Made by a program: the position numbers and the translations under genes
Notes under the pieces: generated by a model
The model's input: the letters and a program-made list of their open reading frames with translations, nothing else
Told to the model about the DNA's origin: nothing
Database searches by the model: none
Part shown: positions 26,637 through 36,700 of the stretch, one piece after another
Numbering within the stretch: the first letter of the stretch is position 1
Layout of the letters: each line of letters opens with the position of its first letter
Source of the DNA: Shimazuella kribbensis DSM 45090
Lineage (GTDB): Bacteria; Bacillota; Bacilli; Thermoactinomycetales; Thermoactinomycetaceae
Length of the DNA stretch: 64,000 bases
NCBI RefSeq assembly: GCF_000428065.1
Contig: NZ_ATZF01000015.1
Coordinates: forward strand, 155-64,154
Reading direction: 5' to 3'

Positions 26637-28029
26637 AGTGTGTTACTTCTTTTGGAATTGGCGACTGGTAGGTTTCTCCTCCTAATCTTTCGATCAATTC
26701 TAATCTTGCTTTCTCTATTATTTGTAAATCTTGCATGATATCTATTGCTGTGGATGCGATTACCTTACCTGCATGTAGCATCCCTTTATGTGCGATAGAA
26801 GTTTTTCCTTGGGCTACCATCTGCCAAGTATGAAACGGAGTACCCAATGCGTCACAAGCAATCCAACATTGGGCGGTTGGCACAACCCAACTGACATCTC
26901 CTACATCTGTGGAACCTGGCATAACGACTGAAGATTCCTTGTATGGTAGTAACATGTCTGAAATTTCTTTACCCTTTAATTCCGGAATATCACGAATATC
27001 TGCTTCTTTATCTTCTTCTGAAAGGGTATAGCGGATATCTCTAGCAAATACTATCTCTTCTTGATTATGAACAGGAACACCAAGCTCCGTCATATTATGG
27101 TGCATAATCGTTTCCAATGTTTTGTTTGGAATTAAATCGGACAGAGCAGATTGGAAGATAATTTCTACTTCTGTACCAGTCATTAACGCTGCTCCCCGTG
27201 CTATGTTACAAATTCGCTGATAAATCCCCTCTGTTTGAGCTACTTTAGGTGCTCGAATCAAGTAGAGTACTTCTGCTTCTGCTTGAACTACATTTGGGGA
27301 AATCCCTCCTGTATTTGTTGTAGCATAATGCACCCGTGCCTCTGGAATAATGTGTTCTCGTAAGTAATTGACTCCTACATTCATGAGTTCTACTGCATCT
27401 AAGGCACTACGGCCCAGATGCGGGGTTACACCAGCATGAGAGCTCTTTCCCATAAATCGATAGGAAACTTCATAGCAGGCTAATGATGACATCGACATGA
27501 CACCATTTTGTGTACCTGGATGCCAGGTTAATGCAAAATCAACATCATCAAAAAGTCCTGCTCGAACCATAAATGTTTTTCCTGCACCAATTTCTTCTCC
27601 AGGACATCCGTAATAACGAATCGTTCCTGGAATGTGGTGTTCTTCCATGTAATATCGTAAAGCTATTGCCGCCGCTAGAGCTCCTGTACCAAGAAGGTTA
27701 TGTCCACAGCCATGACCATTTCCGTCTAACTGGACAGGTTCCGCTTGTGCTAACCCGCCTTGTTGGCTTAAACCAGAAAGGGCATCAAACTCACCTAATA
27801 TAGCAATGTTCGGTTTGCTCTCGCCAAACGTGCCAATGAAAGCAGTTTCTATCCCTCCTACACCTTTTTCTACAGTGAAACCCTCCTGTTGTAAAATGTT
27901 GCAGAGAAGTTCAACGGATTGGACTTCCTCAAATCCAGTTTCTGCATAATCCCATATTTGATCACTAACGTCGATCAACATCTCTCTCTTTTCATCTATT
28001 ATTTGCGATAACTTTTCTCTAAAATCCAT
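26587..28029 (-). CDS. M20-family amidohydrolase (AbgB/HipO-like), C-terminus altered by insertion
   Basis: 480 residues from ATG 28029 (AGGAGTGGTAAGG); GTG 28038 is an alternative. Metal-site segments GHGCGHN, GEEIGAGK and HPGTQNG and the SSHAG dimerisation motif place it with aminoacyl/aminobenzoyl-glutamate hydrolases that deacylate amino-acid conjugates. The final residues LHTTKVVGFLGS are translated from the right end of the ORF-less element, so the native C-terminus was replaced, probably without loss of the catalytic core. It lies 11 bases after the MFS gene: import plus hydrolysis of a conjugate is likely. Confidence 0.85.
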   Translation of the reverse strand: MDFREKLSQIIDEKREMLIDVSDQIWDYAETGFEEVQSVELLCNILQQEGFTVEKGVGGIETAFIGTFGESKPNIAILGEFDALSGLSQQGGLAQAEPVQLDGNGHGCGHNLLGTGALAAAIALRYYMEEHHIPGTIRYYGCPGEEIGAGKTFMVRAGLFDDVDFALTWHPGTQNGVMSMSSLACYEVSYRFMGKSSHAGVTPHLGRSALDAVELMNVGVNYLREHIIPEARVHYATTNTGGISPNVVQAEAEVLYLIRAPKVAQTEGIYQRICNIARGAALMTGTEVEIIFQSALSDLIPNKTLETIMHHNMTELGVPVHNQEEIVFARDIRYTLSEEDKEADIRDIPELKGKEISDMLLPYKESSVVMPGSTDVGDVSWVVPTAQCWIACDALGTPFHTWQMVAQGKTSIAHKGMLHAGKVIASTAIDIMQDLQIIEKARLELIERLGGETYQSPIPKEVTHYILRLHTTKVVGFLGS

Positions 28030-28040
28030 CCTTACCACTC

Positions 28041-29258
28041 CTATTCATGTTGGGCTATCGAATTTTGTTTAGGGGAATGAAACAAGATCGAAGTAAGAAA
28101 GCAAAGCAACAATGCTGCGATCAAAAACCAAAAAGCAGCGTCATACGAATTATGAAATGTTTTGATCAAATAACCCATCGTAGTAGGTGCGATTGCTCCA
28201 GCTAAACTTCCTCCAAAATACATAATCCCCATCAAAGAGCCCATTTGATTTTTGGAAGTATACTTGAGCGGAAGAGATAAAACAGTAATCGCAACAGCAG
28301 CGATCCCGATAGAGGTAAAACTTTGATACAAAATAACCATCAGTACCGTAGAGGCATGAAACATAAGGTATAACGATATGCCTCCAATGACGGAACCAAT
28401 CATAATCAGTAATTTCTCACGGCCAACGATATATCTATCTAACAACCATCCACATCCTAGGGAAGCGAGCAATCCTAAAATAGCCGGAATCATCGACAAT
28501 GATCCCAAAGAGAGTAAATCCAAATGCCTTACTTCTGCTAGATAAGTCGGCATCCATGCAGATATCCCCCAGTTGACTACACTAATTCCAAAGTACATGA
28601 TGACAAGTTTCCAAAGATAAGCATTTCTTAAGATTTCGGACCAAGAACGCTTCTTTTCTTCCTCATTTTCTTCTGCACCATGATGAGAAAGTTTGAAAAA
28701 CTTATAGATGGAAATCGCAATCATGAATCCGCTTACACCAAAAATCGCAAACATCCATCTCCAACCTATGACAGTCAACAACCATGCTGCGATAACAGAT
28801 GCTAAAACTCCTCCAACTAATTGAGCAGCTAGCAAGATAGATTTTGCTCGTGCTCTTTCTTCCTTCTGAAATATATCAGCAAGTGCCACAGAGCTAGAGG
28901 TTGAAAATCCACCTTCTCCAATTCCTAATACCAAGCGAATCACAATCAAAGCAAGATAACTTCCAGCTAAACCAGTGAAAACCGTACAAAGCGAAATGAT
29001 GGTAAATACGGTTACCAGTACTTTTTTGGACCCGAATTTATCAGATAGCCAGCCAGCAAGAAAGGTCATTAGCATTCCGCTGATAAACCAGCTACTGAGA
29101 ACAAAACCTGTCTGCGACTTATCTAAGCCTAATTCTTTAGAGATGGGAATGATAGCCACATTCATTGCATTTAAGCTGATTGTATCCACAACCCATGCTA
29201 AAAAAAGCAAACTGAACAACATATACTTTTTACGATTGGTTCTACTGGCTTGTCTCAA
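28041..29258 (-). CDS. MFS transporter (ACS-like anion symporter)
   Basis: 405 residues, twelve hydrophobic segments. The loop 2-3 motif GWLSDKFGSKKV (MFS motif A) and the RLVLGIGEGGF segment suggest the anion:cation symporter branch. TTG start at 29258 behind GGGGGAATTCA. First gene of a transcript with the M20 amidohydrolase, so it may import the hydrolase's substrate (inference). Confidence 0.85.
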   Translation of the reverse strand: MRQASRTNRKKYMLFSLLFLAWVVDTISLNAMNVAIIPISKELGLDKSQTGFVLSSWFISGMLMTFLAGWLSDKFGSKKVLVTVFTIISLCTVFTGLAGSYLALIVIRLVLGIGEGGFSTSSSVALADIFQKEERARAKSILLAAQLVGGVLASVIAAWLLTVIGWRWMFAIFGVSGFMIAISIYKFFKLSHHGAEENEEEKKRSWSEILRNAYLWKLVIMYFGISVVNWGISAWMPTYLAEVRHLDLLSLGSLSMIPAILGLLASLGCGWLLDRYIVGREKLLIMIGSVIGGISLYLMFHASTVLMVILYQSFTSIGIAAVAITVLSLPLKYTSKNQMGSLMGIMYFGGSLAGAIAPTTMGYLIKTFHNSYDAAFWFLIAALLLCFLTSILFHSPKQNSIAQHE

Positions 29259-29409
29259 ATGAATTCCCCCATGTTCAGTGCGTCTTAAGTTGTAAAGTTT
29301 TTGTAACAGCCTACAGTTTTAACCTACCAATCTATTAAAGGACATATAAAGGTCTTTATCCGTAATTATACCTATTTCATTTATATAGTCAATAAAATAA
29401 TTCATCAAA

Positions 29410-29449
29410 ACAAGCGTCCCGTTACAGCACTCGTAACGGGACGCTTGTT
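29410..29449. terminator. Perfect hairpin in the divergent region
   Basis: ACAAGCGTCCCGTTAC pairs perfectly with GTAACGGGACGCTTGT around a 7-base loop. It stands between two divergent genes, where no terminator is needed, and may be left from a lost gene or serve an unseen small transcript. In the rest of 29259-29865 only a 57-codon open frame without ribosome site (29462-29635) is seen. Confidence 0.6.
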
Positions 29450-29865
29450 ATTCAAATCGAGATGGACTATAAGGAAACATCTGTACATGGAAGATCCTTC
29501 TTATGGAAAACGAACTTCTTACAAACCTACATCGCATTGCATCCTAATACAAATATTGGATATTCCACTAATGATCCTATGCTTGCCTGTTTTCTAGAAT
29601 TTTTGGTTATAGCATTGCCCTTGATTAAAGAATAGTACAATAAATACTGCATCATTCATCTTGTTAATGAATCCACAGCACTTTTTATTTTTTGAAAGGT
29701 GTTGTTTTTCTTTCCTCTGAACCATAAGATTCTTAAAAAACTTCTGTATTTCATAAATAAATAAGAACCAAATCTATCACAAATAAGATCTAATAAATAG
29801 ATGGAAATTCCCCTTCAAAAAAGACATAGAAAATGGAATGCAATTTTTTCTAGGAGGTTGACAAG

Positions 29866-30384
29866 TTGGATAGAGAATCAGCCATACAAAAGGCTAAAAA
29901 AGGGGATCATGAATCCTTTGTTGCTCTCATCACTTCTATGGAGCAAAGCTTATACCGAATTTCTTCTTCTATTTTACAAAATGATGCAGATTGTGCAGAT
30001 GCGATCCAAGAGACGATTATCAAGGCTTATTCTTCTATTGATAAGTTAAGAGAGCCACAGTTTTTCCAGACTTGGCTCATACGAATTCTTATCAATCAAT
30101 GCAATAAAATGATAAACCAACGTAAAAAAGTGATGCCACTTATCCAGGCTGAAAATCACTCCATATTAACTGACTTCACCCAAGTGGAAATCCAAGAAGC
30201 TATCCACCGACTTGAGGAGCCGCTTCGACTGGTAACAGTACTTTATTATATCGAAGATTTATCCGTTAAAAGCATAGCTGATCTGCTAGAATGCCCAGAG
30301 GGAACCGTCAAATCCCGTTTATCTCGTGCGCGTTCTATTTTAATGAAATGGTTTCAGATCGATACAAAGGAGAGTTCTAGATGA
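29866..30384 (+). CDS. ECF RNA polymerase sigma factor
   Basis: 172 residues from TTG 29866 behind CTAGGAGGTTGACAAG. Region 2 (ADAIQETIIKAYSSIDKLREPQFFQTWLIRIL) and region 4 (YYIEDLSVKSIADLLECPEGTVKSRLSRAR) are clear. It overlaps the following membrane anti-sigma-like gene by 4 bases, so the pair should respond to a cell-surface signal. The B. subtilis SigV/SigM type is similar in size; no orthology is claimed. Confidence 0.9.
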   Translation: MDRESAIQKAKKGDHESFVALITSMEQSLYRISSSILQNDADCADAIQETIIKAYSSIDKLREPQFFQTWLIRILINQCNKMINQRKKVMPLIQAENHSILTDFTQVEIQEAIHRLEEPLRLVTVLYYIEDLSVKSIADLLECPEGTVKSRLSRARSILMKWFQIDTKESSR

Positions 30385-31724
30385 AAAACGTGGATGAAGA
30401 TTTGAAGAAGGTCCTACAAAAAGAAATAGAAATACCAGAAGTCGTTCGTCAACGAATGAATAATACATTTCGTAATTTATCCACAAAAAAACGTTCTTCC
30501 AAACGACAACGGTTCTTTTATGCAACAGCGGCTGCTATCTTGTTTACATTGGTTACTATTAGTTCCGGATTTGTCTCGCAGACAATGGCAAAAACACTAA
30601 AGCAAGTACCCTTACTAAATCGTTTGTATGAATTTGTGGGAAACCTTGGTTTTCAAGCAGCAGACGAAAAAGGTCTTGTGTTTAATGTCAACCAAACTAT
30701 AGAAAAAAACGGAACCAAGATAAGCATTTATAAGGTTTTATATGAAGCAGATAAAATCCATCTCACTTACGCAATAGAATCCAAGAAACCCCATCCATAC
30801 GATTATAATTTCGCATTGTTTCATAAAGGGGAACTGATATCTTCTGAATCTGAAGGAAAATCTATCTCTTTCGACCAACAGAAAAAAATAGTACAGTTCT
30901 CTACTATATTTCAATTAAATAAACCATTACCTGATTCTTTCCCATTAGAAATCACTGTTTCTGATAGAACTACCTTCAAAAATAATCGCCTTTCGAAAAT
31001 GCAGCAAAAAAATATACGAAAAGGTATTCTTGGAGATATCGTTGGTAGTTTCCGTATCACCATAAAAAAAGACCAAAAATACGATAAAACAGTAAAACAA
31101 GATATTCCTTTTACTGTAAATGGCAATCCATACCGTATCACAAAAGCTGTTGTAGGAGCTGCAACCATTCGCATTGACAGAGATACAGATAAACCTGTGA
31201 ACGGTGCTATAACGGATCAATACAACTCCTATCTGTTATTTGATGATGAAGGAAATTTATTACGCTCTCTATACACAGATATAAAAGAAAAGTCGTATGA
31301 GGATCACTTTGATGCTCCTTACAAAGATAGTGACTATGTTACTGCAAAATTTTATCAAAAGATTGGACAAAGCAAATTAAAGAGAATATCTACCCGTATC
31401 AGCCCAACAAAACTAACTACGATCCAATATCAAAATGGAGCAAAGCTGATCATCCAAAAAGTGGAGCAAATTCACGGAGCGACACTGATACACTATCAAT
31501 TACAGGCACTCATGCCAAACATAGGCGGAATTCATTCTGTTCGAGCAAATGGAAAATCGTATTATCAAGTTCAAACGCTCAACCAACCATCTAAAATGGG
31601 TCATTATAACCAAATCGCGTTGATACCTTCTCTTTCAACAAATCAACCATTTGTAATAGAAACTGTGGTGCCAGATACGATGAAGCAGATCAAAGAAGTG
31701 AAAATTCCTCTTACCAATAAATAA
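30381..31724 (+). CDS. DUF4179-type membrane anti-sigma factor
   Basis: 447 residues. A ~48-residue cytoplasmic N-terminus, one membrane segment (~50-70, FYATAAAILFTLVTISSGFV) and a large outer beta-rich domain with the DUF4179 pattern (LVFNVNQTIEKNGTKISIYKVLYEADKIHLTY). Proteins of this type follow ECF sigma genes and bind the sigma factor through the cytoplasmic part. The 4-base overlap implies coupled translation. A terminator follows at 31728-31756. Confidence 0.82.
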   Translation: MKNVDEDLKKVLQKEIEIPEVVRQRMNNTFRNLSTKKRSSKRQRFFYATAAAILFTLVTISSGFVSQTMAKTLKQVPLLNRLYEFVGNLGFQAADEKGLVFNVNQTIEKNGTKISIYKVLYEADKIHLTYAIESKKPHPYDYNFALFHKGELISSESEGKSISFDQQKKIVQFSTIFQLNKPLPDSFPLEITVSDRTTFKNNRLSKMQQKNIRKGILGDIVGSFRITIKKDQKYDKTVKQDIPFTVNGNPYRITKAVVGAATIRIDRDTDKPVNGAITDQYNSYLLFDDEGNLLRSLYTDIKEKSYEDHFDAPYKDSDYVTAKFYQKIGQSKLKRISTRISPTKLTTIQYQNGAKLIIQKVEQIHGATLIHYQLQALMPNIGGIHSVRANGKSYYQVQTLNQPSKMGHYNQIALIPSLSTNQPFVIETVVPDTMKQIKEVKIPLTNK

Positions 31725-31727
31725 AAA

Positions 31728-31756
31728 GGAGACTCCTGCATTGGAGTCTCTTTTTT
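31728..31756. terminator. Convergent terminator
   Basis: GGAGACTCC (31728-31736) and GGAGTCTC (31743-31750) pair, followed by T's. It also ends the leftward secretion operon. Confidence 0.8.
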
Positions 31757-33515
31757 ACACCACTTGTTGAGAAGGTGGCTGAGGAGCAGGCCGGACTTGT
31801 GTCTTTACCACAGTATTATCCGGGATCTTCTTAATGAGCATTGCTTCCCCTTGTCGAAGGTTTTTCAAGACGTTGGGGTGAATGACTAATTCTTCATCTT
31901 CCCGAACAGTACCCATTAATTTAGACATATTACCCATTAGTTTTTCTTCTGTCATCGTCGTTTTTACTAACACTTTATGTGTTCCAACTACATTGGATAA
32001 ATACTCTGCCGAGTCTGGAACATCTTGTCGGTGAACAATCTTCACGTTGGTGTTACCAATAACCTGTCCAACCAACTCTTCTCCACCAGCAGCAGACAAG
32101 TCAGCTAATTCCTGTGTAGCGATAAAACAACAGAATCCAGCGGCACGACTTTTGTTGATCATGTTTACTACTTGCTCTCCAGCAAATAGGTTAAACTCAT
32201 CGAGGATCACATAAATATAGTCTTCTCGGCCACTTTCTACAAGGGCTGAAGCCACACTTTTCAAATCCTCTACGATCATCGCACCAAGAGCCGGAGTAAA
32301 GGAGGAGTAACTAAGACCCGAGAGTGACAGCATCGCGACACGCTTTGCTTTTACAGCTTCAAGCAAGTCAATCGTTTTTGCTCCTTCTCTGTCTTTGAAC
32401 AACTCTCCCACATCACTTTCTGTGAGCAAGGCCAACCGGTCTTTCAACCCGTCAATCGCGTCTTTGTGACCTTTATCTAGACCGTTGATATATTCTTTTA
32501 TATTATCTGCTTCTTCTTTTTCCAGATTTTTCAGCTTCTTTACGGTATTCATCAAGTTTTTCTGTACGAGCATGCTTTGTACCACATGCAGATCAACCGG
32601 AACCTCAGCGAGCTGCAACACACGGAAAACCAACTGAAGATAACGCTCCGCAGCACGTTTGTAGTATGGCTCGGACCATTCTTCCATCGCCATCATTTTA
32701 TCTTTGAGCTCCGTCGGTCTACCATGGCGGAATGGATTGTAATGTGTATCTCCACTATAGGAGAATCCTTGGAACTCTCTGCCGTACGCCTCTGACATCT
32801 CTTTCATTTCTTCTAAGAAACTGATATCTCCCTTACCATCTACAATAATTACTGGTTTTCCACGGCGGATCGCACTTTCCAGAATCACCGTCAAGGTATT
32901 GGTTTTACCAGCCCCGGTTGCCCCACTTACAAAAACGTGCATATTTACTTCTTTATCATATAAAGGTACCGGTTTCCCATTATCATCTAAGCCTAACACT
33001 ACACCATCATCAATCGTAGGAAGACTGGTTAGTTTGCTCAACTTATGCACAACCGGTTTTTCCTCTTTTGGTGGTTTGACTGGGATGGGGAGTAATTCTG
33101 GACGATACTTGATAAACCACATAAAGAGACCAGAGAGTAGGATACATGCGGTAATCGAAGCAGGTGTCATCGTCCATAAACTATCTGGCAGGGCAGCCCA
33201 GAACTTCTCACCCGCTTTTCCTACTTGTACTCCTGCAAACCATGCTTTGAACAGAGCCATCAAACCTGCAAAATAAAGATTGAAAAAACCAAGGAGAGCC
33301 CCAACTGTATTAAGAACTAATCCACTCCAGATAAACCATGCCGGCTTCCATCCTTGTCGGTGTGCGATAATCGTCAGCACAATTGAGATAACAAGAGGTA
33401 CAAAGAGAAATACAAGCAAGAACAGAGCACCTAACATCTCCATCGCAATGACTCCGCCCTGTTGTTTCTTTTGGTACTGTTGAAACTGCATAAAATCGTC
33501 GTCATTACCAAACAT
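31755..33515 (-). CDS. Type IV coupling protein / FtsK-HerA ATPase (TcpA/ConQ/VirD4-like)
   Basis: 586 residues, last gene of the secretion operon. Three membrane segments lie in residues ~22-135; the ATPase has Walker A SGATGAGKTNT at ~195 and Walker B YIYVILDEFNLF at ~415, followed by the INKSRAAGFCCFIATQE segment typical of TraG/TraD/VirD4-like motors. In conjugation such ATPases bring the DNA-relaxase substrate to the channel. The C-terminus ends in a Pro/Gln tail (PAPQPPSQQ) that could bind partners. AGAGGAGTGATCAGAA precedes the ATG. Confidence 0.85.
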   Translation of the reverse strand: MFGNDDDFMQFQQYQKKQQGGVIAMEMLGALFLLVFLFVPLVISIVLTIIAHRQGWKPAWFIWSGLVLNTVGALLGFFNLYFAGLMALFKAWFAGVQVGKAGEKFWAALPDSLWTMTPASITACILLSGLFMWFIKYRPELLPIPVKPPKEEKPVVHKLSKLTSLPTIDDGVVLGLDDNGKPVPLYDKEVNMHVFVSGATGAGKTNTLTVILESAIRRGKPVIIVDGKGDISFLEEMKEMSEAYGREFQGFSYSGDTHYNPFRHGRPTELKDKMMAMEEWSEPYYKRAAERYLQLVFRVLQLAEVPVDLHVVQSMLVQKNLMNTVKKLKNLEKEEADNIKEYINGLDKGHKDAIDGLKDRLALLTESDVGELFKDREGAKTIDLLEAVKAKRVAMLSLSGLSYSSFTPALGAMIVEDLKSVASALVESGREDYIYVILDEFNLFAGEQVVNMINKSRAAGFCCFIATQELADLSAAGGEELVGQVIGNTNVKIVHRQDVPDSAEYLSNVVGTHKVLVKTTMTEEKLMGNMSKLMGTVREDEELVIHPNVLKNLRQGEAMLIKKIPDNTVVKTQVRPAPQPPSQQVV

Positions 33516-33564
33516 TTCTGATCACTCCTCTCTAGGAAGGGAAAGCCCCTGTCAAAGACAGAGG

Positions 33565-33765
33565 CTAATAAAATAGCATATTGATCAAACCACGGATAAA
33601 ACCAAAGACCCCAATAATCGTTACGATCAAGATAGGGATGAGTTTTTTCTTATTGCCTGTAATATCTTCCACCCAAAGCGTGGCCTGATGCTTGAACTCT
33701 CCCCATCCTTCTACTAATTTTTCTTTTAAGGAGAGATTTTTTTTTGGTTCTTGAGAATCCGTCAT
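33565..33765 (-). CDS. Small C-tail membrane protein of the secretion operon
   Basis: 66 residues. A basic cytoplasmic part (EPKKNLSLKEKLVEGW) is followed by one hydrophobic segment at ~46-64. TAAGGAGGATTTTAA precedes the ATG. It lies between the TcpH-like and coupling-protein genes and is probably an accessory piece of the channel; no family recognised. Confidence 0.65.
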   Translation of the reverse strand: MTDSQEPKKNLSLKEKLVEGWGEFKHQATLWVEDITGNKKKLIPILIVTIIGVFGFIRGLINMLFY

Positions 33766-33777
33766 TTAAAATCCTCC

Positions 33778-36700
33778 TTATGTCTCAGTAGAGCCTCCGC
33801 CACTAGGTGGGGTGGGTGGGGTTTTACGTGTTTTACTGGTATTACCAGATTTCTCTGCATTTGTTTTGATTTCATTGATTGCTCCCATAGCATCTGTCAT
33901 ATCTGCTAGGAAACTTTGAGTCGCGTTACCCAATGTATTTGCCTTTAATTTTAAATCTTTCTGCATATGCCTAATTTGTTCTTCAAGTGAATTTAATTCT
34001 ATCCCCAGAAAATCGGTAAACACTTGAGAAGGTGCAAAGCCGTCTACAGAAGCATCTGGATTACTCTTTACAAAGTTATGATTCTTCTGTAATTCACTTA
34101 CAATATTACCAGATAATTCCACAACATTTGTATTATCACCTATTCCAGCATACTTAATGATGAAATTACTCGCTAGTTCGATCTTTCCTGGTGGAGTAAT
34201 ATTTTGAGATGTAGAAGCAGATGACAAAATATGGCTAATTTGATCCCGAAGAACACTTGCGTCCAATTCCGCGTTGGAACCTCCTGATCCACCACCTGTA
34301 TTCACTTTATCTACTACCACTTCAACTTTCTGTGTTCCAAAAGTCCCACCAGCGACAGGCATGTCGACATTTACTGTGACTGGTTTTTCAATCTTATCTG
34401 GATGGATACCTTCTGTACGTAACTGTTCATAAATTTGTTTTTGAACTGTATCAAACACTTTTTGAGCTTCCTCAGCATTGTTTGGTAGATGTTGTTTGAG
34501 GTTACCAGTAACTTTAACATTTAGGGATTTATCCCCAACAGAACCCATTGCGCCCATTGAAGGTATATTCATTTGGTTCAAATCCAACACAACCGTACCA
34601 GTATTCGCTACATGTTGTTTAAAACTTTCATAAACCTGCTGGCCTATTGCATTTTTATTTTGTATTTGTTCTCTGAAACTACTAAAGTTTGCTAATACAT
34701 GATCACCTATTGCATTTTTGTTTTGTAACTGTTGTCTGAAATCGTTAAAGTCTGCTAATACTTGATTACCAACTGCATTTTTTTGAATTTGATAAACGTC
34801 ATCATTGAGACGGTTGCCCAATTGTAGTTTCTCAAATTGCTTTTGGACACCAGCATTTGTCATTGTTGGTTTTGCAGTTGTCACTTTTTCTTTGGCACTT
34901 AGATTATTATAGGCTGATAATTTCGTCTCAACCGATTCCCACTCATTTGCATTTGCTTCTCGCCACATTTCTACGTTTTCCTCACCAAACTTACGAGCGA
35001 GCATTTCATGTTGCAAAGAGCCAGGAGGTGGCATATGCCTTGGCATTTCTTTTGCCATTCGCTGTGCCAAGTTGTGTTGACCAATACGATTAAGTGCTGC
35101 TGCATTGTTATCAGCAAATGTAGGTGCAGCTTTATTTAACAAAGCTCTGCCTTCATCAGTCGTAACATCAATACCAGACACATCGCGGATATGATTGGCC
35201 AAAGCCCTATCTTCTGGATTTAATCCACTTGTTCGTTCCTGATATTCTGCCTCTGCCGTGTTCCGCTCTTTTCGCTCTGCTCTGTTTTTTTGTACTTTCT
35301 GAGCTAGACTTCCGTCTCCCCCACCGAACTGTTTCGTTGCCTCTCCTTTGATTGCCCCGCCGATACCTTTGTTTGCTACGTTCATAGCCATTCTTGCCAA
35401 ATGTGGTTGACCTGCTGCGGTAGCGGCTACTGCTGCACCAATTCCTGCTGCTGCGAGGCCAAGCTCTGCACCTTTTTTCAGTACATTTTCAGCTTCATTG
35501 GTAGCACCTTTACCAAATACACCATTTCCAAATGGGATGCTCTCCAATTTTTGGCGGAATTCTTTTAAGGCAATCATCAATCCAATAAACATACCGATCG
35601 CGAGCAACCATAGGAGTAAGAAGCCCATTTCCTCTACTTCTGCTGCTAAAGCTACTACCATTATGATATAAATCGCTAAGATAATACTGTAGAACACTTT
35701 CATAAAGAGCGCTTGGATCATCGACCATAGCCATAAGAAGGCTTCTTTCATTCCATATTCTGGCCATAAACTGATCAATAAATAAAGAGCGGCCAGCAAT
35801 CCTCGACCTAATGCAATGAACTGCCAGATGATCGTGAGTGCAGCAATAATACAGAAACAAACACCAGTTGCAAAGGCAAATAACATGATAACGACTGTAT
35901 TTGCAAGTCGTTGTGGTGCTTTCTCTGCCGTCATCCACTGCATTTGTTTCATGGCATCCTTATTGTTTTCTTTTTTAAATGCATCATATCTTTCCTTCAA
36001 ATAATTAGATCGGTCAACTGATCCGAAATCATACCCTTTCTTCAAAAGGCCATCTATACCAATCTTATTGGCAATGTTCGGATTACCAAAATTGATCAGG
36101 ATATACGGTAAATCTAATAAAATACCATTCATGCTGTCATTCATCTGTCTTAGAGCAACATCCCGGTGTGTCGATGGAGTTGCTTCATTCAACTCTTTGG
36201 AAGGATCTTGTCCTACCAATCCAGATAAAATAGTGATCGAAACATCTGTACTCGCGTTACTAACAGTCTGCAAAAAAGTAGGTAACTGGGTAAATACAGT
36301 AGCCGATAGTGCAATAATAATAAGGGAGTTGATAAAGGTAGACCATAGTTTGGTTTTCTTTCCACTGATCCAGTAGTATATCATCCATGCCACGGCAACG
36401 GCCCACATCATATACATCATGGGTTCCCACAATAACTTTTGCAAACTAAGCATTGCCTGTTTATATGCATTGAGCATGATGGTGATAATTTCTAACGTAA
36501 ATGCCCAAGAGACAAATTTCACTAATGCAAAAGCAGCAGTGATATAGTTTTGCCACAGCATCGTGTTGTAAACATTGATATAAAAATTGACATCCAAATA
36601 TTTCCCAACACTATCGTCAAACTTTTTATCGGCAACAGAAGCTGCACATTTCAGCCCCGAACCTGGAAGCAACATTTTCCAACTAAACCCACAATTTTCT

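Noticed and set aside
35510-35938. 142-codon frame inside the large channel protein gene
   Set aside because: Same-strand alternative frame of a well-supported membrane protein; composition implausible.
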